Positions 36,807 through 46,201 of a DNA stretch of 64,000 nt are shown here, piece after piece (position 1 is the stretch's first letter; every line of letters starts with the position of its first letter). Source of the DNA: Pseudoalteromonas umbrosa (GTDB lineage: Bacteria; Pseudomonadota; Gammaproteobacteria; Enterobacterales; Alteromonadaceae); contig NZ_JASJUU010000003.1 in NCBI RefSeq assembly GCF_030125375.1, positions 758,247 through 822,246 on the forward strand, written 5' to 3'. Below the pieces are notes generated by a model, which did no database searches, was not told the DNA's origin, and saw only the letters and a program-made list of their open reading frames with translations. The translations under genes were made by a program, and so were the position numbers.

Positions 36807-37035
36807 CAAGGCAATTCCTGTTGCATTTATAAATGTACTGTTGGCACCAACCTATAAAGAGTTTTACTTTAATAGCATGAATCACGGGATTATTTGGGAA
36901 GAAGTTTACTCCTAAAGTATGAGGTGATACTAACTGTACATTGTTAGCATTTGACTAATGTCGCATAGAATAAGGCTTCACGGGCCTTTCACATCTCTCA
37001 CCTTACTATAGCACTCCAACCAAAGGAGAGTCGTT

Positions 37036-38142
37036 ATGAAAAACATTGTTTTATTTGCAGGTATTTCACTGTGTAGTTCAATTACTTTTGCTGATGAGCA
37101 GAGGCAAGTGTTAATGGTACTTAGCAGCTATGGTGAAGTTAATGAGAATCAAGCTTTAATTAAGCCTGGGTTTGAGTTTGGAGAGCTAACAAAAGCTTAT
37201 TATGTTTTCAAGCGTCATGGCATAGAGGTTACCTTGGCTTCCCCTTCAGGTGGCAAACCTATTGCGGATAATTACGATAAATCAGCGCCTTACAATAAAA
37301 AGTTTTTAAAAGATGAGGCTGCATTATCATCATTAGCTAATACCTATAAATTGGATGAAATTAACACTAATGAGTTTGATGGTGTATTCGTTGTTGGTGG
37401 TAAAGGCCCTATGTTCGACTTACACCAACATGAAGCATTGAAAAAGATCATCGCAAATATATATGAAAGAGAGGGAGTGATAGGGGCTGTCTGTCATGGG
37501 CCTGCAGCACTAGTCGATGTTAAATTGGAAGATGGTCAATATTTGGTTTCAGGTAAACGTGTCAACGGGTTTACCAATGGGGAGGAAAAGGCTTTTGGAT
37601 CAAAATGGCTGAAAGATTTCCCATTTTTATTACAAGATAAATTAGTGGAAAGAGGCGGAATATTTGAACAAGATGCGGTGATGCTTAATCAAGTAACGAT
37701 TGATGGTAGGCTGATCACGGGACAAAACCCATTTTCTACTGTAGATACCGCCCGTGCGATGGTCTCTGCGCTTCAAGTTGAATTGTTGCCAGAACAACTC
37801 TACCAAGATGATGCTACAGTTAAATTGTATGAGTTGTTTTTAACTGATCGGCAATTAGCGATAAAGCAACTTCAAAATGAGCCAAAAAATTATGATTTGA
37901 AAATGCTTGCAATGATAAGCGTTGTGCAAATTAATAATGCTACTAGTGAGTTTCAAGTCAGCGCGAGTGCGGCATTATTAGAGCATATTTTACCCCAGTT
38001 TTCTCACCCAGTTATTGTAACGACGCTTGCGAAGGCATTTGTGCGTATGGGTCAACCTGAAAAAGCATTAGAATCGCTAGATTACGGAATAAAAAAGTTC
38101 CCAGGTAATAAAGAAATAAAATCTTTTATAGCGTCATTTTAA
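37036..38142 (+). CDS. Secreted DJ-1/PfpI-family protein with C-terminal helical repeats
   Basis: The 368-aa protein has a signal peptide (MKNIVLFAGISLCSSITFA) and a DJ-1/PfpI domain at about residues 20-250. Motifs are GFEFGELTKAYYVFKRHG, FDGVFVVGGKGPMFD and GVIGAVCHGPAALVD; the Cys in AVCHG is the nucleophile. The C-terminal 110 aa are helical, with a TPR-like segment (VTTLAKAFVRMGQPEKALES). Related proteins act as glyoxalase III, amidases or chaperones; secreted versions are less studied. The AAAGGAGAG site precedes ATG 37036, and a hairpin follows the stop. Confidence 0.88.
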   Translation: MKNIVLFAGISLCSSITFADEQRQVLMVLSSYGEVNENQALIKPGFEFGELTKAYYVFKRHGIEVTLASPSGGKPIADNYDKSAPYNKKFLKDEAALSSLANTYKLDEINTNEFDGVFVVGGKGPMFDLHQHEALKKIIANIYEREGVIGAVCHGPAALVDVKLEDGQYLVSGKRVNGFTNGEEKAFGSKWLKDFPFLLQDKLVERGGIFEQDAVMLNQVTIDGRLITGQNPFSTVDTARAMVSALQVELLPEQLYQDDATVKLYELFLTDRQLAIKQLQNEPKNYDLKMLAMISVVQINNATSEFQVSASAALLEHILPQFSHPVIVTTLAKAFVRMGQPEKALESLDYGIKKFPGNKEIKSFIASF

Positions 38143-38149
38143 ACCTGAC

Positions 38150-38173
38150 AAAGGGTCAAAAAACAGGCCCTTT
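38150..38173 (+). terminator. Possible terminator after the DJ-1-like gene
   Basis: AAAGGG and CCCTTT pair around a 12-base loop eight bases after the stop; no T-run follows. The remaining gap to 38507 is AT-rich and shows no gene. Confidence 0.45.
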
Positions 38174-38507
38174 CAGCTAAAACTAATAAAAAAATACTAC
38201 ATCATGAATTTTCTTAATATGAGTAAAAAAAAGCTAAATAAATGACTGTCATGAATACCGGAATAAACTTCATTTTTCCAAAATAAAGCGGGGGTTTTTT
38301 GTTCTTGTATGTGTTTTTTTTGTATAGAATTTGTTTATATGAGGTGTACTATTACGCTTTTTTGTTTCTTTTGTACTCGATTGGGTAATAAGTTTCTATT
38401 AGCAAAAGTCATGTGAAAATATGATGTATTTCATTCCAATATACTGACTTGAGCGATAAAATAAAGGTGCTTTTAAAGTCATATATAAAGGAAGTATATT
38501 GTTGATC

Positions 38508-38924
38508 ATGAATTTAAGTGATAAAGAAAATACTGACTTTACCTTTGCGGTATTTGGTCATTATGCACTGAATAAAAGGAAACGTTCGTTAACATTCTGC
38601 GGAGAGAGGGTGAAAGTTGAGCCCTTGATCTACGACTTGTTAGTTTACTTTATTCAGCACAGAGATCGCGTTATTAGCCGCGATGAATTGTGTAGAGAAA
38701 TCTGGCAACAAGAATATGTTGATAACAACGCGATCAATCGTGCTGTTTCAGAGCTTCGTCGCAGTATTTCAAAGCATAATTTAGAAGGTGAAGTAATCAG
38801 AACCCACTACAAAAAAGGGTATAGTTTCAATTTAACGGTGAAATTAGATCCTCGTCCTAGCCTATTTCAATGGCTGTCACGACTGGTTAGTCAGTCTCCA
38901 ATGAGAAAAGGAAAATTAACGTAA
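38508..38924 (+). CDS. Stand-alone CadC/OmpR-type winged-helix protein
   Basis: The protein of about 138 aa is almost entirely one winged helix: FGHYALNKRKRSLTF, VKVEPLIYDLLVYFIQHRDR, VDNNAINRAVSELRRSI and IRTHYKKGYSF. Unlike CadC it has no membrane segment and, unlike OmpR, no receiver domain. The AAGGAAG site suits a TTG at 38499 as well as the ATG chosen here. It may be a small regulator or a truncated CadC-like protein; the C-terminal 30 residues are basic. The two-component genes begin 260 bases downstream. Confidence 0.8.
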   Translation: MNLSDKENTDFTFAVFGHYALNKRKRSLTFCGERVKVEPLIYDLLVYFIQHRDRVISRDELCREIWQQEYVDNNAINRAVSELRRSISKHNLEGEVIRTHYKKGYSFNLTVKLDPRPSLFQWLSRLVSQSPMRKGKLT

Positions 38925-39183
38925 TCGAGCACAAAGTATTGGTGAACAAGGAGCTAATAGCTCTTGAATATAACAATAAGTATAAAAATATTCATTTTTC
39001 GTGCTTAATAAGTTGAGAATGTCAGTGTTTACTTGCATTTTTCACACTTACTATAATCATGCTTGGTAAATAGATAAATATGGCTATGTGCCGTATTTTT
39101 ACCAAGCGCTTCGTCATTTCACATTCATTTCACGCCCTACCATGGTAAGCTTCCTGTATACGTCATATAGAGGTAGCATTACT

Positions 39184-39894
39184 ATGGATATACAGCTAGC
39201 TTCACATAAAACCGATATGCAATTCAAAGTGTTAGTAGTTGAAGATAATATTGAGATCAGCCGCAATATTGCCGAATATTTTGAGTCTCAGGGTCTTATA
39301 CTAGACTTTGCATATGATGGGAAACAGGGGGTCGATCTGGCGTTGAAGCATTATTATGACTGTATTATTTTGGACATCATGTTACCTGAATTAGATGGGC
39401 TAGCTGTGTGTGAAGCATTGCGTGCAAAAGCAAATCGACATATCCCCATTATCATGTTGACAGCGCGCGATGCACTGGATGATAAGCTGGCGGGTTTTAG
39501 TACCGGTGCAGATGATTATCTGACAAAGCCATTTGCACTCGAGGAACTTTTCGTGAGATGCCTTGCATTGGCTAAACGTCATTTACTCAATAGTGATAAA
39601 ACCCTACAGTTAGGTGACTTAAGCCTAAATGTACAAACACAACACGTAGAACGAGCAGGGCAGCAGATCACGCTTCAGCCGATCCCATTAAAGATTCTTC
39701 AACTTTTAATGGAGCATCATCCGAGGCCACTTAGTCGTAGTGAACTCAGTGATAAAATTTGGGGTGACGAGCCAACAGACTCAGATGCCTTGCGTTCTCA
39801 TGTTTACCAGCTAAGAAAAGCCATAGACAAGCCCTTTGAAAAAGCGGTAATAAAAACAATTCATAGTGTCGGTTTGGCACTAGATATAGTGTGA
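39184..39894 (+). CDS. OmpR-family response regulator
   Basis: The start at 39184 follows GAGGTAG and gives 236 aa; an open extension to 39088 lacks a start signal. The receiver domain (about 13-125) has VLVVEDNIEISRNI, the phospho-acceptor Asp in CIILDIMLPELDG, and Lys in DDYLTKPFALEEL. The winged helix (about 140-235) has ITLQPIPLKILQLLMEH and LRSHVYQLRKAIDKPF. The histidine kinase gene starts four bases after its stop, so the two form a two-component system. It should bind promoter DNA when phosphorylated. Confidence 0.95.
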   Translation: MDIQLASHKTDMQFKVLVVEDNIEISRNIAEYFESQGLILDFAYDGKQGVDLALKHYYDCIILDIMLPELDGLAVCEALRAKANRHIPIIMLTARDALDDKLAGFSTGADDYLTKPFALEELFVRCLALAKRHLLNSDKTLQLGDLSLNVQTQHVERAGQQITLQPIPLKILQLLMEHHPRPLSRSELSDKIWGDEPTDSDALRSHVYQLRKAIDKPFEKAVIKTIHSVGLALDIV

Positions 39895-39898
39895 CATT

Positions 39899-41152
39899 AT
39901 GAAAGCTCGCCAATTACGTACTCGGATCATTGCCTACTTTGTTGGTATTTCACTATTTATAAGTATTTTGTTTGGATTTGTGTGCTTTTTATTTGCGTAT
40001 ACGATAGAAGATCACCTTTTTAACGTCATCCTTAAAGATGAAGCTAACTATATTTCTCAGCAACTTAGTTTGGGCAATCCCCCAGTGCCACGGTTGGAGT
40101 TTATTGAATATTTAGAAGATAAACAGCAATTGCCGCAGTTTATTCAAAATACGTTACAAGAATCGCCTAATGCAATAGAGTTTTCATTGCAGGGGGACTT
40201 GCATTATCATCTGATGTGGTTAGATAAAGGGCTGTTATTGGCAGAAGTAAGTGAGCAATTAGTCGTCAGAAAAGTTAAGCTTGGTATGTTTAATTTTATG
40301 CTCGTTGCACTGGGCATTGTACTTATTGTGGCAGTTATTTTAGCGTACTTATCACTGGCAATGGCCAAGAAGCTTCTGAAACCTTTAGATAAATTGGTAG
40401 ATATTGTTGCTCAGGCTCCTGTCGAAAAACTACCTCAAAATTTTTCTCAGCAATTTGTTAAAGATGAAATAGGTGGGTTTGCCCGCACTCTAGAGCAGGC
40501 ACTTGATCGAATTCGTAAATTTATCGATAGAGAGCAAGCGTTTACTCGAGATGCCTCACATGAGTTACGTACGCCAATCGCCGTTACACAGGGCGCTTTG
40601 ACGTTACTAAAACAAGAGAGTTTGAACAAGAAACAGCTCGAATTGGTCAATCGTGCAGTCGCTGCGCAGGCGCAAATGACGCAAAGTGTCGAAATATTAC
40701 TTGCCTTAGCCAGAGAAGAGACAATCAAACAAACAGAGGTTAAGTTATTACCCATTGTTGAAAGCTGTGTGTTACAACAAGCGTCTAAAATAGCCAATAA
40801 AGATATTTCTGTTGAGGTTAATGTGCCAAGCAATGCCACTATCTCGGTGGGTGAAATCGCGATTAACTTGATATTGAGCAACTTGATTGGAAATGCATTT
40901 TCTCATGTGGAAAAAGGCACAGTTACAGTGAGTTTTGCAAATAATATATTAAGTATTATCGACACGGGCCAAGGGATCCCAAAAGAGTTACTAGACCGAA
41001 TCTTTGAATCGGGAATCAAGAGTGAGTCGAGCACGGGGCTCGGAATGGGCTTGTCCATTGTATTTAGGTTGTGTCAAAGGTTAGATATTGGCCTATCTCT
41101 TGATAGTAGTCAGCAAGGAACTGCATTTCACCTGACTTGCATGACACATTAA
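39899..41152 (+). CDS. Sensor histidine kinase
   Basis: The 417-aa protein has two membrane helices (about 9-36 and 131-158) enclosing a periplasmic sensor of about 95 aa. A HAMP linker and a HisKA domain (FTRDASHELRTPIAVTQGAL, phospho-His near 222) follow. The ATPase domain has NLILSNLIGNAFSHVEKG, IIDTGQGIPKEL and STGLGMGLSI. It belongs to the QseC/PmrB-like group by layout. It is co-transcribed with the OmpR-type regulator (4-base gap). The signal it detects is not evident. Confidence 0.95.
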   Translation: MKARQLRTRIIAYFVGISLFISILFGFVCFLFAYTIEDHLFNVILKDEANYISQQLSLGNPPVPRLEFIEYLEDKQQLPQFIQNTLQESPNAIEFSLQGDLHYHLMWLDKGLLLAEVSEQLVVRKVKLGMFNFMLVALGIVLIVAVILAYLSLAMAKKLLKPLDKLVDIVAQAPVEKLPQNFSQQFVKDEIGGFARTLEQALDRIRKFIDREQAFTRDASHELRTPIAVTQGALTLLKQESLNKKQLELVNRAVAAQAQMTQSVEILLALAREETIKQTEVKLLPIVESCVLQQASKIANKDISVEVNVPSNATISVGEIAINLILSNLIGNAFSHVEKGTVTVSFANNILSIIDTGQGIPKELLDRIFESGIKSESSTGLGMGLSIVFRLCQRLDIGLSLDSSQQGTAFHLTCMTH

Positions 41153-41205
41153 AAAGTCTATGGGGATTGACTAATGCGAGCGTGTCTATAAAAGTACTTG
41201 TATAG

Positions 41206-41331
41206 CTTAATGAGCGTGGGCTCCCTATTTATGAGCTGATTGGTGCAAACGAGTGTGAGCTTCTTACCTGTGGTTATGAAGAGGCAGTTAGTTTTGAGTA
41301 TGCGCTGGGTGTATTAATGCGGAGATATTAA
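41206..41331 (+). pseudogene. Possible gene remnant between kinase and tesA
   Basis: A 41-codon stretch with no start codon at its head (begins LNERGLPIYELIGA, ends GVLMRRY) ends with TAA at 41329-41331 and is preceded by an in-frame TAG. The amino acid composition looks protein-like, but I recognise no family. It may be the 3' end of a lost gene or chance. Confidence 0.25.
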
Positions 41332-41397
41332 TCGAATTGTACCCAAAATGTTGTCTTGGGTACATTGGTTATTGTAATTTAAATCAGTGTCAATCTG

Positions 41398-42024
41398 TTA
41401 TGATTCTTTTATCCAAGACTCAAATTGCTGTTCCATAAAGTCCCTAATAAGTGGCTGCGCTTTTTCGTTGGGATGTAGGTTATCATTTTGCATTAGTGTT
41501 TTGTCTACAGCAACGGGCACCATAAAGTAATCCATCAAATAAGCTCCAGTTTCTTCAGCTACTTTTTGGTAATTACCAGTAAACATCTTGGTGTACCGTG
41601 GACCTAAGTTGGGTGGGATTTGAATTTCCATTAGCGCAACTTTGGCGCCGCTGTTTTGACTTTTTGTGACGAGCTGAGTTAGGTGTTGGCGAATTAATTT
41701 GATTGGAAAGCCACGAATACCGTCATTGCCACCTAATTCAATCAGCACATGGCTCGGCTGATGGGCTTTCAGTTGTGCGTCGATATTGAGTAAGGCATTG
41801 TCAGTAGTTTGCCCTGACACGCTCATATTGATTAATAAGATCGATTTTTTCTTTTCAACGTACTTATTTTGTAACAAATTAACCCAGTCTTGGTCTTGTT
41901 TAAGTCCGTAACCCGCACTTAAGCTATCACCTATAATCATAATTTTAGTTTCGTTTGCAATCGCGGAAAATGGCTGATTAAAGCAGGCGAGGAACAGCAT
42001 AAGTTTTAGGAAAATTCGAATCAT
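41398..42024 (-). CDS. tesA: TesA-type GDSL esterase/lysophospholipase
   Basis: The 208-aa protein has a signal peptide (LKLMLFLACFNQPFSAIA) and the SGNH-hydrolase blocks: MIIGDSLSAGYGL (catalytic Ser), SVSGQTTDNAL (Gly), IELGGNDGIRG (Asn), and DNLHPNEKAQ (Asp/His). This matches E. coli TesA, a periplasmic thioesterase, arylesterase and lysophospholipase. The start codon overlaps the divergent ybbA start by two bases in CATG. The neighbours ybbA and ybbP are the usual ones for tesA. Confidence 0.94.
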   Translation of the reverse strand: MIRIFLKLMLFLACFNQPFSAIANETKIMIIGDSLSAGYGLKQDQDWVNLLQNKYVEKKKSILLINMSVSGQTTDNALLNIDAQLKAHQPSHVLIELGGNDGIRGFPIKLIRQHLTQLVTKSQNSGAKVALMEIQIPPNLGPRYTKMFTGNYQKVAEETGAYLMDYFMVPVAVDKTLMQNDNLHPNEKAQPLIRDFMEQQFESWIKES

Positions 42025-42742
42025 GTCAGTACTTTCTCAGTTAAATGTTATTCAGGTCAAAGGGCTTAACAAAACAGTCAGTACCTTTGAGGGTGACTTA
42101 GATATCCTTAGCGATATCAATTTCACTGTCAAGTCTGGTGAGTCTGTCGCAATCGTTGGTACGTCAGGTTCTGGTAAATCGACACTACTTAGTTTACTAG
42201 CAGGTTTGGATACAGGATCTGCGGGTGAAGTTTTTCTCGATGGTGCAGCGCTACACAAACTAGATGAAGAAGAACGAGCGCATTTGAGAGCAGAGAAAGT
42301 TGGCTTTGTTTTTCAGTCATTCATGCTGGTGCAAAGCTTAACGGCGCTTGAAAACGTGATGTTACCTGCCGAACTGGCTGGGGACAAAGGTGCTAAACAG
42401 CAAGCCAGTGAGCTGCTAGAAAAAGTGGGCCTGTCTCATCGAGTGAGTCACTATCCATCTCAATTGTCTGGCGGTGAGCAACAACGAGTGGCCATTGCTC
42501 GTGCATTTATAGGCTCACCTAAAATTCTTTTTGCCGATGAACCATCAGCAAATCTTGATAGCAAAAACGGGCATTTAATCGAAAAGTTATTGTTTGATCT
42601 TAATAAGCAAAATGGGACAACATTGATTCTAGTGACGCATGATGAAGCGCTCGCACAGCAGTGTGACCGTATAATTCACATTGAAGCTGGACAACTCGAG
42701 AAGATCCGTGAAGGAGAAGGAGCAACAGTTCATGTGGTTTAA
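42023..42742 (+). CDS. ybbA: ABC transporter ATP-binding protein YbbA
   Basis: The 239-aa protein has Walker A (VGTSGSGKST), Q-loop (FVFQSFMLV), signature (LSGGEQQRVAIARAF), Walker B (ILFADEPSANLD) and the His switch (LVTHDE). It belongs to the LolD/MacB-like group and matches YbbA, paired with the YbbP permease. Its exact substrate is not known in E. coli. An AGGA lies about ten bases before the ATG, inside the divergent tesA gene. Its end overlaps the start of ybbP by 11 bases. Confidence 0.94.
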   Translation: MSVLSQLNVIQVKGLNKTVSTFEGDLDILSDINFTVKSGESVAIVGTSGSGKSTLLSLLAGLDTGSAGEVFLDGAALHKLDEEERAHLRAEKVGFVFQSFMLVQSLTALENVMLPAELAGDKGAKQQASELLEKVGLSHRVSHYPSQLSGGEQQRVAIARAFIGSPKILFADEPSANLDSKNGHLIEKLLFDLNKQNGTTLILVTHDEALAQQCDRIIHIEAGQLEKIREGEGATVHVV

Positions 42743-45236
42743 GTTAGCACTTACTTTGTTTTCAAGAGAGCTGCGCCGTGGAGAATTAACGATTATTTTC
42801 GCGGCGATAGCGCTTGCGGTTTTGACTGTGTTCAGCCTGTCCTCAGTCACAGAGCGTATCCGTCTGAATATAGAGCAGAAGTCGGCAGATTTTATCGCTG
42901 CCGATAGACGTTTAGCGAGTAACCACCCTCTGGATGACGCGTTTATCATTGAAGCTAACAAGCTGGGTTTAGAAACTGCACGACAGATGTTTTTTGACTC
43001 AATGCTCTTTGCCAATGATGAGCTTGTTCTTGGATCAATAAAAGCAGTTTCAGAGGGATACCCTTTAAGAGGTGTAGTCACACTTAAAGATGGCTTTGAT
43101 CAAGCTGATTATGAGGTGCGTGGTGTGCCACTGCGCGGTAATGTTTGGCTCAGTGAAGGCTTATTTTATAGCTTAGGGCTAGCTATTGGTGATAAAGTAG
43201 AAATTGGTGCGGGGATTTTTCGTGCCAGCAAAATCCTCGTGAATGAACCTGATGCCCCGTTTTTCTCGTTAGCGGGTAATAAGCGTGTTTTGCTGAATTA
43301 TGCCGATATCGAAGCCACCCAAGCTGTGCAGCCTGGTAGTCGAGTCTTTTATCGCATGTTATTTGCTGGTGAAGAAGCGGCTCTAGCTGATTATTACGGC
43401 TGGTTAAAACCGCAAATGCGAGACAACCAGAGGTGGCAGGGGATCAAAGACCGCCAATCACCACTTGGTGAAAATTTAGAGCGCTCAGAACGCTTTTTGC
43501 TACTCGCTGGTCTATTTGGGATTATGTTAGCAGCGGTTGCTATGGCGGTATCTGCAAAGCGCTATTGTGAACGCCAGTATGATCCGGTCGCTATGATGAA
43601 AACGCTTGGTGGAAGCCGAGCAACGATCCGCAACATCTTCCTTTTGCATTTGTGTATGGTTACTTTGTTCTCGGTCACAATTGGACTCGCGATTGGCTAT
43701 GTGTTGCAAGCGGTTGCAACTGACTATCTGGCAAACTTTATGGATGCACAGCTGCCACAAGCGGGCTTTAAACCATGGGTTTTGGCTATTACCATAGGCG
43801 TTGTGTGCGCATTGATGTTCTCATTAAAACCATTATTAGACTTATTTGATATTCCGCCGCTACGTGTATTACGCCGTAATTTAGGCGATAAATTGGCAGT
43901 GAGTCGGGTGCATATGGCTTTATCGATCTCGACTATTTTTGTGCTCATGTGGTTCTTTAGTGGTGAGCTAAAAACAACATTACTGTTATTTGGCGGCACA
44001 GCCATTTTGATGTTAGTTCTATTTGGGGTTTCTCGATTATTGTTTAGTGCTGGCAGAAAGTTAGGTTTGAGCCCCGGAAGTAGTTGGTCACTGGCGATTG
44101 CAACTTTACAAAAGCGAGCTAACGCTAACGCGGTTCAATTAATCAGTTTTGCGCTGGCCATCAAGTTAATGCTGTTTTTGTTTGTATTAAAAAATGATTT
44201 GATCTCTGACTGGCAGATGCAAGTACCTGAGGACGCGCCTAATGCGTTTTTAATTAATATCAGCGAGCCTGAGGTCACAAGCATCGAATCATTTTTTGTG
44301 CAAAACGACATTTCTCATGCTGATTTTTATCCTGTATTTCGTGGCCGAGCCAATGCCCTTAACGGTGAGAAGTATGCTCGCAGTGCATCTAAGCAGGAGG
44401 GCGAAGAGCAGGATGAAGGTGCAGCAGAGGGGGCTGGTAGAGAGTTAAATTTAACATGGATGACAAAGCTGCCAGAAGGCAATGAAGTGATTGAAGGCAC
44501 TTGGTTTGACCCAACTAGTGAAAAACTTGAAGTCTCTATTTCAAAAGGCATGGCTGAGGGCATGAACATTAAGATTGGTGATCGACTAACCTTTTTAGTG
44601 AATGAACAGAGCTTTGAAGCCAGTGTTACCAGCTTACGCAGCGTCGATTGGGGGTCATTAAAACCAAATTTTGTGATGATATTTAACCCTATGGTTGCGG
44701 GCAGGTTCCCAGTGACCTACTTTACTGCAGCGCAATTCTCTGAGGGCGATGAAAAAACGGTAAGTCAGTTATTACGAGACCATCCGACGGTAAGTATGAT
44801 TGATATAAAAAGCCGTTTGGAACAAGCTCAGTCAATGATTGCTCAAGTTTCTTTAGCGATTAGTTTTGTACTCGCTATCGTACTGACCAGCGGCGCTTTG
44901 GTGCTGATCTCTCAAGTGCAGGCAAGCCTTGCTGAGCGCATGCAAGAGATCGTGATTTTGCGTACATTAGGTGCAAGGGGCCGGTTGATTAAATTGGCGA
45001 CTCTGTATGAGTTTTTACTGTTAGGGGCGTTAGCTGGCTTTGTTGCAGCGTTAGTGAGCGATGTCACTCTGCTGATCATTCAGCGTGAGTTGTTTGAGGT
45101 AGAGGGTAAATTACACCCTTATATTTGGATTTTAGGTCCCACAAGTGGAGCACTTTTTGTTGCTACTATCGGTTACTTCATGGTAGCAAATACGATGCGG
45201 CAAAATACTCAAGGTCTACTTAGGAAATTAGCTTAA
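42732..45236 (+). CDS. ybbP: FtsX-family ABC transporter permease YbbP
   Basis: Start 42732 (MWFKLALTLFSRELRRGEL) follows AAGGAG within the end of ybbA and gives 834 aa, a length typical of YbbP. The protein has an N-terminal helix, a large periplasmic domain and about ten membrane helices in groups (such as FGIMLAAVAMAVSAKRY, HLCMVTLFSVTIGLAIG, LAISFVLAIVLTSGALV and a C-terminal set). The conserved MQEIVILRTLGARG lies before the last helices. It is predicted to act with YbbA in lipid or lipoprotein-related export. A terminator follows. Confidence 0.92.
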   Translation: MWFKLALTLFSRELRRGELTIIFAAIALAVLTVFSLSSVTERIRLNIEQKSADFIAADRRLASNHPLDDAFIIEANKLGLETARQMFFDSMLFANDELVLGSIKAVSEGYPLRGVVTLKDGFDQADYEVRGVPLRGNVWLSEGLFYSLGLAIGDKVEIGAGIFRASKILVNEPDAPFFSLAGNKRVLLNYADIEATQAVQPGSRVFYRMLFAGEEAALADYYGWLKPQMRDNQRWQGIKDRQSPLGENLERSERFLLLAGLFGIMLAAVAMAVSAKRYCERQYDPVAMMKTLGGSRATIRNIFLLHLCMVTLFSVTIGLAIGYVLQAVATDYLANFMDAQLPQAGFKPWVLAITIGVVCALMFSLKPLLDLFDIPPLRVLRRNLGDKLAVSRVHMALSISTIFVLMWFFSGELKTTLLLFGGTAILMLVLFGVSRLLFSAGRKLGLSPGSSWSLAIATLQKRANANAVQLISFALAIKLMLFLFVLKNDLISDWQMQVPEDAPNAFLINISEPEVTSIESFFVQNDISHADFYPVFRGRANALNGEKYARSASKQEGEEQDEGAAEGAGRELNLTWMTKLPEGNEVIEGTWFDPTSEKLEVSISKGMAEGMNIKIGDRLTFLVNEQSFEASVTSLRSVDWGSLKPNFVMIFNPMVAGRFPVTYFTAAQFSEGDEKTVSQLLRDHPTVSMIDIKSRLEQAQSMIAQVSLAISFVLAIVLTSGALVLISQVQASLAERMQEIVILRTLGARGRLIKLATLYEFLLLGALAGFVAALVSDVTLLIIQRELFEVEGKLHPYIWILGPTSGALFVATIGYFMVANTMRQNTQGLLRKLA

Positions 45237-45242
45237 ATTAAA

Positions 45243-45271
45243 AAAAGAGGTAACTTGGTTACCTCTTTTTT
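45243..45271. terminator. Bidirectional terminator between ybbP and the class D beta-lactamase-like gene
   Basis: The stem AAGAGGTAAC/GTTACCTCTT has loop TTG, with A-rich sequence before and a T-run after, so it can serve both converging genes. Confidence 0.88.
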
Positions 45272-45293
45272 CAATGTTTTATATTGTGGCATA

Positions 45294-46082
45294 TTACAAA
45301 ATGCCTAAATCCTTAAGTGTTGCGCGTGCTTTATCTACGCGTATTTTAACAATGTCATTGAATGTCGGTGCATACATATTAAAGGCAAAGTAGTGCGTGC
45401 CTCGCGCATTTTTGATTTTACCAACATACCAACCTATATAGGTTTTTCGAGCAATGGGACCTGCGCCTGTTTTCGCGTAGAGCTGATAATCAGCGTGGTT
45501 TTCTTGCAAAAAGATTGAGTCAAATGTTTGATATGTCTGTTCGCTTAACCCCAAAGATTTATTATTTAGGCGACGCAAAAATTCAATTTGTTCAAACGCT
45601 GAAACCTGTATACTTGAGTTGAGCCAAAAACCATCCAAGGGCCCATTGATATCTTGGTTTCCATAATCAAACTGAGATAGATAAGTTTTGATTTCAGGCT
45701 TGTTTAATGTGTTAGTCCAATCTTGATAAAGTGGCAATACAGAATAACTGAATGCCTCTTTTAACGTGATCTCTTCTTTATGCCACACATTTGGCCACCA
45801 CTTTTTAGGTGGGTACGCTTTCGTATTGACTCGATAAGTCGTTTTAGTATCTACCTTATTTTTTTCAAGTAAAATAAGTGTATTTGGGATCTTATAAGTT
45901 GAAAATGGGCTAAATGCACGCTCGGCACGGGATTTGTTAATAATCTGCCAAGTGTCAGTTTGCTCACTGTACACAACCATAGTGCATTGCTCACCTTTGT
46001 GACATCCTTCAATAGCAGCTGCACTATTTACCGCAAGCAGTAATAGTCCAGAAATCAGTAGTGACGGCCATTGTAATTGCAT
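45294..46082 (-). CDS. Class D beta-lactamase-like protein
   Basis: The ATG at 46082 is preferred to the TTG that opens the frame at 46115; it gives 262 aa with signal peptide (MQLQWPSLLISGLLLLAV). Motifs in order: S-x-x-K as FSTYK, the second motif as YSVLPLYQ, YGN as DYGNQDIN, and KTG as YAKTGAG with GWYVG close by. The OXA consensus for the second motif is S-x-V; here the third position is Leu. It should be periplasmic and hydrolyse or bind beta-lactams, but the spectrum cannot be predicted. The BlaR1 sensor domain is similar, but the absence of a membrane-bound N-domain argues for the enzyme. No plasmid or integron context is present. Confidence 0.85.
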   Translation of the reverse strand: MQLQWPSLLISGLLLLAVNSAAAIEGCHKGEQCTMVVYSEQTDTWQIINKSRAERAFSPFSTYKIPNTLILLEKNKVDTKTTYRVNTKAYPPKKWWPNVWHKEEITLKEAFSYSVLPLYQDWTNTLNKPEIKTYLSQFDYGNQDINGPLDGFWLNSSIQVSAFEQIEFLRRLNNKSLGLSEQTYQTFDSIFLQENHADYQLYAKTGAGPIARKTYIGWYVGKIKNARGTHYFAFNMYAPTFNDIVKIRVDKARATLKDLGIL

Positions 46083-46201
46083 AAGTTTTCTTTGTTCTGT
46101 TATTTTTTGGCGCAATGTATATTTAATACGCTGAATTAAGTATGAATTATATCAATATACTAATAATCAAAGGAGCAATAAAAATTGACAATTGTGTACC
46201 G

